Below are positions 15,977-22,561 of a stretch of 35,449 bases of DNA, piece after piece; positions within the stretch are counted from its first letter, which is position 1, and the number at the start of each line of letters is the position of its first letter. The stretch is from an uncultured Sphingomonadaceae bacterium (GTDB lineage Bacteria > Pseudomonadota > Alphaproteobacteria > Sphingomonadales > Sphingomonadaceae): contig CALKJZ010000007.1 in assembly GCA_937995515.1 (NCBI GenBank), positions 76,004 through 111,452 of the forward strand. The letters run 5' to 3'. Position numbers and translations under genes: made by a program. Below the pieces are notes generated by a model. The model worked only from the letters and a program-made list of their open reading frames with translations. It did not search any database and was not told where the DNA came from.

Positions 15977-17109
15977 CGGACGCCTGGCCGGGCGCGCTGG
16001 TGGTGGGCGGCGGGGTTGCAGGGGCGGCGGCCGCCATCCGCCTGCGCCTGCTCGGGCGGCCGGTGCTGCTGTGGGAGCGGGAGCGGCTTGCCCACCACAA
16101 GATCTGCGGCGAGTTTCTCTCGGCCGAGGGGGTGGTCCATGCGCAGGCGCTCGGCATCGATCCGGACGCGCTCGGGGCGGTGCCGATCCGGGCCGCCCGG
16201 CTGGTGGCAGCAGGCGGAGAGGTCACGCGCCGGCTGGGCTTCGAAGCCCGCTCGCTCACCCGCCACGCGCTCGATGCCGCGCTTCTCGCGCGCGCGGCCG
16301 CGCTCGGCGCCGACGTCCGCCGTGGCGTGCAGGCCCGCGGGATCGGCGAAGACGGAACGATCCTCTCAACCCACGGCGACGTGCGGGCGCCCGCGGTGCT
16401 GCTCGCCACCGGCAAGCACAATCTGCGCGGTCTCCCGCGCGAGACGGCCGGCACGATCGACCATCTGGTGGGCTTCAAGACCTATGTCCGGCTGGCCCCG
16501 GCGCAGCGGGCCGAGCTTTCCGGCCACACCGAGCTGATCCTGTTCCGCGGCGGCTATGCCGGGCTGCAGATGGTCGAGCGCGATATGGCCAATCTCTGCT
16601 TCCTCGTCAGCCGCGAACGCCACGCCGCGTGCAACGGCCGGTTCGACGCGCTGGTCGCCGATCTTGCCGCCGAGGTGCCGCATCTTGCCCGCCGCCTCGA
16701 GGCGGCCGTGCCGCTGCTCGACCGGCCGCTCGCAATCGGCGGAGTGCCCTATGGCTATCTCTTCAAGGCGGGCCGGGACCCGCCGTTCCTCTGGCGCCTT
16801 GGAGACCAGGCGGCCGTGATCCCGAGCTTTACCGGCATGGGCATGAGCCTTGCGCTCCATGGCGCAGCACTTGCGGTGCGCGCGCTCCTCGCGGGCGACG
16901 GCACGGCCGCCTATGCCCGGGCCCTCGCGCGGGACGCTGCCGGGCCCGTCCGGCGGGCGACCCTCCTGCAGCAGCTGGTGGGCGAGGAGCGCCCGCGGCA
17001 GGGGCGGCTGCTCGCGCTCGCCCGCGCTCTGCCGCAGATCCTGCCGCTTGCGGTCTCCGCCACGCGGCTGCGGATGAAGGCCGTCCGCCGCGCCGCGGGC
17101 ACCGGCTGA
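15973..17109 (+). CDS. FAD-dependent oxidoreductase of the type III PKS cluster
   Basis: A 378-residue flavoprotein with an N-terminal FAD Rossmann motif (ALVVGGGVAGAAAAIRL), KICGEFLSAEGV (a signature seen in the geranylgeranyl-reductase branch of FAD enzymes), and a C-terminal FAD-contact segment GDQAAVIPSFTGMGMSLAL. The overall fold is that of aromatic hydroxylases and GG-reductase-like enzymes. It may hydroxylate, oxidise or reduce the PKS product. The 4-bp overlap with the methyltransferase gene argues for a single transcript. The PKS, methyltransferase and flavin hydroxylase set is comparable in kind to the srs phenolic-lipid genes of Streptomyces griseus, although the methyltransferase type may differ. 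Confidence 0.88.
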   Translation: MTDAWPGALVVGGGVAGAAAAIRLRLLGRPVLLWERERLAHHKICGEFLSAEGVVHAQALGIDPDALGAVPIRAARLVAAGGEVTRRLGFEARSLTRHALDAALLARAAALGADVRRGVQARGIGEDGTILSTHGDVRAPAVLLATGKHNLRGLPRETAGTIDHLVGFKTYVRLAPAQRAELSGHTELILFRGGYAGLQMVERDMANLCFLVSRERHAACNGRFDALVADLAAEVPHLARRLEAAVPLLDRPLAIGGVPYGYLFKAGRDPPFLWRLGDQAAVIPSFTGMGMSLALHGAALAVRALLAGDGTAAYARALARDAAGPVRRATLLQQLVGEERPRQGRLLALARALPQILPLAVSATRLRMKAVRRAAGTG

Positions 17110-17132
17110 GCGCTGTGACCGAGGGTGCGGAA

Positions 17133-17159
17133 GGCCGGCGGGCGCAGCGCCCGCCGGCC
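17133..17159. terminator. Perfect hairpin between PKS cluster and SWIB gene
   Basis: A perfect 12-bp inverted repeat (GGCCGGCGGGCG / CGCCCGCCGGCC) around CAG lies 23 bp past the flavoprotein stop and 40 bp from the convergent SWIB stop. It has no T-run, so it may act as a bidirectional but weak or Rho-assisted terminator. Confidence 0.5.
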
Positions 17160-17199
17160 CCGTGCATCGGGCGCCGGTCTGCCCCGGCTCCGGTCTGCC

Positions 17200-17457
17200 C
17201 TAGCTCAGGTGCCGGGCGAGATGCTTGTTCATCTCGAACATCGTGACGCTGTCAGCACCGAAGATCCGCTTCAGATGCGCATCCGCGATGATCCGCCGCT
17301 TGTCCTTCGGATCCTGGAGATTGTTGGCCTTGATATAGTCCCAGACCTTCTTGACCACGTCCCCGCGCGTCACCTGGCCGGCGCCGACGATGGCGGCGAG
17401 ATCGGCGGAGGGGGTCAGCGGGGTCTGCAGCGCGTTCGGCTTCTTGGTTTCGGCCAT
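17200..17457 (-). CDS. SWIB/MDM2-domain mini-protein
   Basis: An 85-residue protein that is nearly all SWIB domain (about residues 12-85): LTPSADLAAIVGAGQVTRGDVVKKVWDYI-type start, KANNLQDPKDKRRIIADA, and the ending MFEMNKHLARHL. SWIB domains are best known from eukaryotic chromatin remodelling complexes; stand-alone bacterial forms occur in Chlamydia and many alphaproteobacteria, and their function is unclear. DNA or topoisomerase partnership is a guess. The ribosome site GGGAGAGG is good. It converges with the PKS cluster. Confidence 0.92.
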   Translation of the reverse strand: MAETKKPNALQTPLTPSADLAAIVGAGQVTRGDVVKKVWDYIKANNLQDPKDKRRIIADAHLKRIFGADSVTMFEMNKHLARHLS

Positions 17458-18385
17458 TGTCTATCCTCTCCCATCGACGAGTCATGTGGGCCCGTCCTGT
17501 GGCGTCTCATGCGACGAAGCCGGGCGGGCGGCAATGGTGCAGCGCGGCACCGGCTGTCACCGAAACGCCACGGATGCCATGTCCTGACCGCTTTCTGCGC
17601 GACTGTGACCGGAAATCCTCAGGCAGCCGTGCCCGCCAGGCCGTGACAGCGGGCCCCACGGGCGCCCCCGATCGGGTCCGCCCGCGGGGCTGTCTTGCCA
17701 TGCGGCGCGCCATGTGGCGCGAAGGGCCCGGAGCGGCAGCCATCAGCCCGTCGTGCCGCCAGTCTCCTGCTCCCGGTCTGCTGCTCCCGGTCTTCCCGGC
17801 CCTGCAGGGCTTCGGGCGCCTCGGGGGCCTGGCCGGCGGTCGCAAGGAGCATCGCCTGGTCTTCCGCGCGGCCGGGGTTGCGGCCATGGTGCGCCTGCCA
17901 TGCGGCCTCCCCCTTGCCCGTTGGCGCGCCTAGGGTTCCTGAGGTCCCTTACGGGTTCCGTGCGGCCTCGGGTCTTCGCGCGCCTCCCGGTTTGGGTTCC
18001 ATCCGCGGTTCGCGCGCCCTGCGGCCCCGCCCGATGGCAGGCCGGCCCGCGCACGCACGGCCCGCACGCGCCAGATGCCGCAGGCCGCCCCCCCGGTTGC
18101 AACGGGCGCAAGCATCGGGAGCATGTGTGTCAGTGTGTCAGTGTGTCAGTGTGTCTGTGTGTCTGTGTCTGCCGTGCGCACGCAAGGGGCGCGCCAGATC
18201 CTGCCGGCTTCCGGCCGGGTTGCAGCGGCCAGCTGCGGTGCGGATGGTCCGCGGGCCAGGCACCCAGCCGCCGGCTCCGCACGGTCCGCTCGGGCCGCCG
18301 CCGGCCCTGTGCCTTCCTCGCCAGCCGGATGCCCCGAGGGCTGCGCCCCGGGGCCCCGGCCATGCGGCGCGGCGACGAGGCGCCG
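17458..18385. other. Gene-free 0.93-kb stretch
   Basis: I see no convincing gene here. Frames on both strands are open only because of high GC, and their translations are Arg/Pro/Ala-rich without domain features. It holds a run of 8-bp TG-rich repeats (18124-18171), a local duplication of TGCTCCCGGTCT (near 17768 and 17782) and several GC-rich inverted repeats around 18333-18385, close to the csgG-like stop. Promoter signals for the SWIB gene probably lie at its left end. Confidence 0.6.
18124..18171. repeat. 8-bp TG-rich tandem repeat
   Basis: Five units of (T/A)GTGTGTC in a row (18124-18163), followed by a shortened TGTGTC and TG. The middle three units are identical. Alternating purine/pyrimidine over most of the tract makes it low complexity and prone to slippage. 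Confidence 0.95.
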
Positions 18386-19162
18386 TCAGCGCGCGACGGG
18401 TGCGGCCGCGCTCGGATTTTCCGGCAGGCCGCCGAGCTGCTGGACCAGCTTGGTGTAGGCATCGAGATAGGCGAGGACGATCACCTGCCCGATTTCGGTG
18501 TTCTCATAGCCGCCGCCACCGCCCCCGCCGAAGCCGCCGCCAAGGAAGCCGACGCCGCCGCCGAAGCCGAGGTCGGTCTTCCTCGCGAAGCCCTCGGTCA
18601 GCCGCTCCATCTCGGTGGTGCGCGCGTTCACGAGCGTCAGCGTGACATTGGCCTCCTTCTTGCGCATGTTGATGCCGCCGCCAATGGCCGCGCCCAGCCC
18701 GCCGCCGAGCATTCCGCCCACCAGCCCGCCGATGTTGCCGCCGCCGGCATTGTTGTTGCGGGTGACGAGATCGGGCACCACGAAATAGTCTGCGGCACGC
18801 ACCTGCGCGCGGCCGATGTTCGAGCCCTGCTGCAACTCGCCCTGGTCGGCCAACGCGCGCTCGATGTTGCGGCTCGCAAGCCCGCGGCCGCGGTCGACAA
18901 GGCCGAAGCAGCCCGAGCGCATCACGAACGTCTTGATGATCGCCTCCGGCGAGCCAAGGCCCAGCGGCCGCCACCAGTCATTGTCGGGCTCGACGACTGC
19001 GATCGTGCCCAGCCGCTTGGTGCAGACCGGGATTTCCGCCGTCCGGCGCTCCTGTTCCTTGCGCGCGCCCGACTGGGCGCTGGCCGGAGAGCCGCCGCCT
19101 GCAGCCGCAAGCGCCATCACCGCCACGGCCGCCGTCGCGCGCATCGCCCATGCCAGTCTCAT
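18386..19162 (-). CDS. CsgG/HfaB-family secreted protein
   Basis: A 258-residue protein with a classical signal peptide (about residues 1-30, ending SPASAQ) and no lipobox. The rest follows the CsgG/HfaB pattern: TIAVVEPDNDWW, FVMRSGCFGLVDRGRGL, GRAQVRAADYFVVPDLV, LTLVNARTTEM and the C-terminal VLAYLDAYTKLVQQLG. A Gly/Asn-rich stretch lies mid-protein and a second poly-Gly stretch follows the ERLTEGFARKTDLG segment. True CsgG is a lipoprotein channel for curli, so lack of a lipobox argues for a different, perhaps periplasmic, role. ATG 19162 is chosen for its GGGGACAGG ribosome site; in-frame starts upstream to 19249 lack a signal peptide. Confidence 0.85.
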   Translation of the reverse strand: MRLAWAMRATAAVAVMALAAAGGGSPASAQSGARKEQERRTAEIPVCTKRLGTIAVVEPDNDWWRPLGLGSPEAIIKTFVMRSGCFGLVDRGRGLASRNIERALADQGELQQGSNIGRAQVRAADYFVVPDLVTRNNNAGGGNIGGLVGGMLGGGLGAAIGGGINMRKKEANVTLTLVNARTTEMERLTEGFARKTDLGFGGGVGFLGGGFGGGGGGGYENTEIGQVIVLAYLDAYTKLVQQLGGLPENPSAAAPVAR

Positions 19163-19621
19163 CGAACCTGTCCCCTGCCGTGCCGGTGCTGCGCGATGTG
19201 CCCCGCGCACGAACCGGCCAAGAAACCGCATGCGACCTGAGGCCCACATCCCTACGCCTGCCCCGTTGCCACTTCAAGGCGCAAAGGGCCCGCTCTGGAG
19301 ACTCTTGCCCCAAATGCGGCAGCGCGGGCGAAAGACCAGGCGACGGGCCCGCCCGCCGGGAGACCAAGGCCGGTCCGGCAGCGCGCCGCGTTCGCCCTGC
19401 CGCCGCACGGCGCGCTGCCGGGCGCTTGGCAATGGCCCGATGTGGCAATAGACATGCAGGCTTGGTGGTCGGGGTCCCGTGCAGGGGACAGGACGCGCCT
19501 CGGCCCGGTGGCGCGAATCCGTATCCCTTGTTAACAGTTTTTTGCGACCGGAGCCGTTAACCGGTTTTCGGAGCGGAATGTCCGCCTGGGCGCGCGCCCG
19601 GCACATCACAAGGGAAATGGA
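19163..19621. other. 459-bp divergent intergenic region
   Basis: No gene is seen between the csgG-like gene (minus) and the response regulator (plus). The right-hand 120 bp are clearly AT-richer than the rest of the window (TTGTTAACAGTTTTTTGCG) and probably hold the promoter of the response-regulator operon, with two GTTAAC sites. A promoter for the csgG-like gene is not clear. Confidence 0.55.
19530..19561. promoter_or_regulatory. Paired GTTAAC sites upstream of response regulator
   Basis: GTTAAC occurs at 19530-19535 and 19556-19561, 26 bp apart start to start, in an AT-rich patch 60-90 bp before the start at 19622. The second is embedded in a nearly symmetric CCGTTAACCGG. The spacing of about 2.5 helical turns suits a dimeric or tandem regulator. 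The regulator is unknown; autoregulation by the adjacent response regulator is one idea. Confidence 0.35.
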
Positions 19622-20395
19622 ATGCGCTGCGCAGTTCTCGACGATGACAAGGCCCAGACCGAGCTGGTTGCCAAGCTGCTCGAAGGCCATGGCTACAGCT
19701 GCGAGGTGTTTCACCAGGGGCGCACGCTGGTGAACCGCCTGCGGCAGGACACGTTCGACCTTCTGGTGATCGACTGGAACATGCCCGGCCTCTCGGGGAT
19801 CGAGGTGCTGCAGTCGGTCCGCCATGGCCAGCATGCGAGCCTTCCCGTCCTGATGATCACCAGCCGCACCGACGCGCAGGACATTGTGACCGGCCTCGCC
19901 GCCGGGGCCGACGACTATATCGTAAAGCCGCTTCACCCCGAGGTGTTCCTCGCGCGCGTCGACGCCGCGCTGCGACGGGCGCAACTCAACCGTCCGGCGC
20001 CGCGTAGTGCGCGTTATGGCGATTATGTGTTCGAGACCGCGACCCAGACGGTCAGCTTCCGGGGCGAGACGGTGAAGCTCACAGCCAAGGAGTTCGCGCT
20101 GGCGCAGATGCTGTTCGAGAACATGTCGCGCCCGCTGTCGCGCTCCTACCTGCTCGATGCCATCTGGGGGCAGAGCCCGGATGCCGAGACCCGCACGCTC
20201 GATGCCCATGTGTCGCGCATCCGCTCCAAGCTGAAGCTTCGCGCCGAGAACGGGTATCGACTCGCGCCGGTTTACAGCTATGGCTACCGGCTCGAGCCCA
20301 CCGCCGGTGAGGACAGCCCGGCGGATGGTCTCGAAGAAGGGTCGGGACAGGGAGATGGCAACGAAACGGAGCGGAGGGCCGCTCCGGGGTTATGA
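19622..20395 (+). CDS. OmpR/PhoB-type response regulator
   Basis: A 257-residue two-domain regulator. The receiver domain (1-115) has acidic D7-D9, phosphoacceptor D51 (LLVIDWNMPG), a Thr/Ser at ~80 (VLMITS) and K102 (YIVKPL). The winged-helix DNA-binding domain (about 130-227) shows VKLTAKEFALAQMLFENMSRPLSR-type sequence and THE usual ending GYRLAPVYSYGYRLEP. The last ~25 residues are charged and probably disordered. The next gene starts inside its 3' end, so it is likely co-transcribed with the FecR-like protein and the CHASE2 kinase, which is the obvious cognate sensor. Confidence 0.95.
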   Translation: MRCAVLDDDKAQTELVAKLLEGHGYSCEVFHQGRTLVNRLRQDTFDLLVIDWNMPGLSGIEVLQSVRHGQHASLPVLMITSRTDAQDIVTGLAAGADDYIVKPLHPEVFLARVDAALRRAQLNRPAPRSARYGDYVFETATQTVSFRGETVKLTAKEFALAQMLFENMSRPLSRSYLLDAIWGQSPDAETRTLDAHVSRIRSKLKLRAENGYRLAPVYSYGYRLEPTAGEDSPADGLEEGSGQGDGNETERRAAPGL

Positions 20396-22505
20396 TTGGG
20401 GTAGCGTGACTCCGCGCGCCCTCCTGGTGCCCCTGCTGCTGCTGGGCGGCATTACGCCCGCGATCCCTCAGGGCTCGCGCGAGGCTGCGCGCGCGCTCGC
20501 CGAGGCCGAGGCGGCCGGCGGGCGGGTGACCTATCGCATGGCCAAGGGGGATACGCTCGAGGGCCTGGCGCGCGCCCATTTCGTGCGACCCGAGCTGTGG
20601 CGGAGAGCACAGGCGGCCAACCGCATCTCCGACCCGCGCCGGATCCCGGTTGGCCGGGAACTGGTGCTCAACACCGCCTGGCTCAACGCACGCCCCGTCG
20701 AGGCCGAGGTGACCGCCTTTCGCGGCGAGGTCACGGTCACGCGCGGCGGCCAGACCGTGTCCGTTGCGGTTGGCACCCGCGTGCGCGAGGGGGATCTGGT
20801 CTCCACCGCCAAGAACGGGTTCGTGACCTTCACCATGCCCGATGCGAGCCTGGTGACCATGCCCTCGTCCAGCACCGTCCGGATCGCCCGGCTCCGGCAG
20901 TTCACCCTCGGGGAGGCCATCGAGCGGCGGTTCGAGCTGGTCTCTGGCCGCGCCGAGGCGCGCGTCACGCCATTCAAGAGCCCCCAGTCGAGCTTCGAGA
21001 TCACCACCCCGGTTGCGGTGGCGGCGGTGCGCGGAACCAGATTCCGCATACGCTACACGCCCGAGGCGTTTCGCGCCACGCAGGAGACCATCGAGGGCAA
21101 GGTAGGGGTCAAGGGAAGCCGCGATGTCGAGCAGCTGGTGACCGCGGGCTTCGGCACCTTTGCCACCGCACGCGATGGGGTGGCAGCCCCCCGCCCGCTC
21201 CTGCCCGCGCCCGTCATCGAGCAGCCGGCGAAGGTCCAGGCCGGCCAGAAGGTGGTGTTCCGCTTCCGCCCCGTTCCGGGCGCCCGGCGCTATCTCGTGG
21301 AACTCGCAACCGATGCCGGCTTCCTCGACCGGTTTGCAAGCATCGAGACGGACGAGCCGGTCGCCGAGTTCGAGGATGTGCCCAACGGCACCCTGTTCGT
21401 GCGGGCGAGCGCCATCGACGACCTCGGTCTGGTCGGCCGCCCGGGCACCCAGTCGTTCGTGCGCCGCCTTGTGGGGCTTATACCGCCGGTTGGCTCGACG
21501 GAGCCCCAGTCGGTCGAGGGCAGGCCTGTCGAGGGCAGGTCGTTCCTGTTCCGCTGGCAGGCAAGCGAGGGCCAAGGCACCCGCTACCGGTTCGTGCTGC
21601 GCGCAGCCGGCGGGCCGGACCAGCGGCTGATCGACGAGGTGGGGCTCGCAGCCCCGCAGATCACGCTCGTGAACCTGCCCGATGGCGACTATGCGTGGCA
21701 GGTCGCCGTGCAGGAGATGGTCGAAGGCGAGCTGACCGAGACCTGGCTGCCCGAGGAACAGCTCCGCGTGGGCGAGGGAGGCCCTGTCAGGGGCTGGTCC
21801 GAAAGCGGTGCAGGCCCGGCCGGTGGCCCGGGTGTCGCCGGGGCCGGCGGGACCCTGCCCGGCGGCGGGGCGACCGCGGCCGCCGGTGCTGGCGCAGACG
21901 ATCTTCCGGCTGGTCTGCCCGGCTGGGGTGGCCCGATCGCCGGGACCGGCTGGAGCGCCATGGAGGCGGATCTGGGCCCATTTCCCCGCGGCATCTTCGG
22001 CGAGGGCGATGCCGACTATGCGTACGATCCTGCCAGCCCGGCGGGCGCACGTCCCGGCGGCTGGAGCGTCGGCTCCCGCTTCGCGGCTGGCGCATCGGGC
22101 GGCGGTGTGCCGCTGCTGCGGGCGTGGATCCAGCCGCCCGCGCCAGGCTGGGGCGCGGGGGCGGGCGGAAGTGGCTGGGGTGTGGGCGCGGGCGGAGGCC
22201 TGCCCCACGGCCCCGGCGTTCCCGTCAATCCCGAAATTCCGGGCCTGCCCGTGGTTCCGCCTCCGGGCGGCGGCGGTGCTGCGCCCGGCCCCGGTCTTCC
22301 GCCCGGCCATGACGACCCCGGCGGCGGATCGACCGGTTCGGGCGATGGGTCGAACAGTCCGCTACCGGACTGGGCGCCGCCTGCGCCGCGGGGCGGCGTC
22401 GTCCCCGAGCCGCACGCCTGGCTGATGATGGTGATCGGCTTCGGGCTGATTGGCGGGGCGCTGCGGCGCCGTGCGCGGCCGCGCGTCCGGGAAACGGCCG
22501 CCTGA
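20355..22505 (+). CDS. Secreted LysM-FecR protein with PEP-CTERM sorting tail
   Basis: A 716-residue exported protein. It has a signal peptide with a long basic n-region (hydrophobic core ~22-37), a LysM-type repeat (~58-106: VTYRMAKGDTLEGLARAHF...IPVGRELVL) and a FecR domain (~118-230: FRGEVTVTRGGQTVSV, VREGDLVSTAKNGFVTF, ITTPVAVAAVRGTRFRI). Two fibronectin-like regions follow (FRPVPGARRYLVELATD; FRWQASEGQGTRYRFVL), then a ~200-residue Gly/Pro-rich linker. The C-terminus is VVPEPHAWLMMVIGFGLIGG, then RRR: a PEP-CTERM signal for exosortase processing. ATG 20355 (ribosome site GGGACAGGGAG) overlaps the regulator gene by 41 bp; GTG 20406 is an alternative that shortens the n-region. Confidence 0.9.
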   Translation: MATKRSGGPLRGYDWGSVTPRALLVPLLLLGGITPAIPQGSREAARALAEAEAAGGRVTYRMAKGDTLEGLARAHFVRPELWRRAQAANRISDPRRIPVGRELVLNTAWLNARPVEAEVTAFRGEVTVTRGGQTVSVAVGTRVREGDLVSTAKNGFVTFTMPDASLVTMPSSSTVRIARLRQFTLGEAIERRFELVSGRAEARVTPFKSPQSSFEITTPVAVAAVRGTRFRIRYTPEAFRATQETIEGKVGVKGSRDVEQLVTAGFGTFATARDGVAAPRPLLPAPVIEQPAKVQAGQKVVFRFRPVPGARRYLVELATDAGFLDRFASIETDEPVAEFEDVPNGTLFVRASAIDDLGLVGRPGTQSFVRRLVGLIPPVGSTEPQSVEGRPVEGRSFLFRWQASEGQGTRYRFVLRAAGGPDQRLIDEVGLAAPQITLVNLPDGDYAWQVAVQEMVEGELTETWLPEEQLRVGEGGPVRGWSESGAGPAGGPGVAGAGGTLPGGGATAAAGAGADDLPAGLPGWGGPIAGTGWSAMEADLGPFPRGIFGEGDADYAYDPASPAGARPGGWSVGSRFAAGASGGGVPLLRAWIQPPAPGWGAGAGGSGWGVGAGGGLPHGPGVPVNPEIPGLPVVPPPGGGGAAPGPGLPPGHDDPGGGSTGSGDGSNSPLPDWAPPAPRGGVVPEPHAWLMMVIGFGLIGGALRRRARPRVRETAA

Positions 22506-22561
22506 ACCAACCGCTCGCCCCGCGCCTCGTCGACCGCGGTGCGGCCGACCGCGGGATCGAC

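Noticed and set aside
17507-17887. 126-codon minus-strand frame in the gene-free stretch
   Set aside because: It is Arg/Pro-rich and lacks a ribosome site or any family resemblance, and its start is not supported.
18124-18171. CRISPR array
   Set aside because: Units are 8 bp with no spacers; it is a simple tandem repeat.
17714-19240. 508-codon open frame on the plus strand across the gap and csgG-like gene
   Set aside because: The right half is antisense to a clear CsgG-family gene, and the left half crosses the TG microsatellite as a Cys/Val-Ser run.
19530-19561. CtrA full binding site
   Set aside because: The CtrA consensus has two TTAA half-sites seven bases apart. Here 22 bases separate them, so only a different regulator or half-sites would fit.
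20079-22310. 743-codon open frame on the minus strand
   Set aside because: It is antisense to the response regulator and LysM-FecR genes and reads as Arg/Gly/Ala-rich sequence with no motif.
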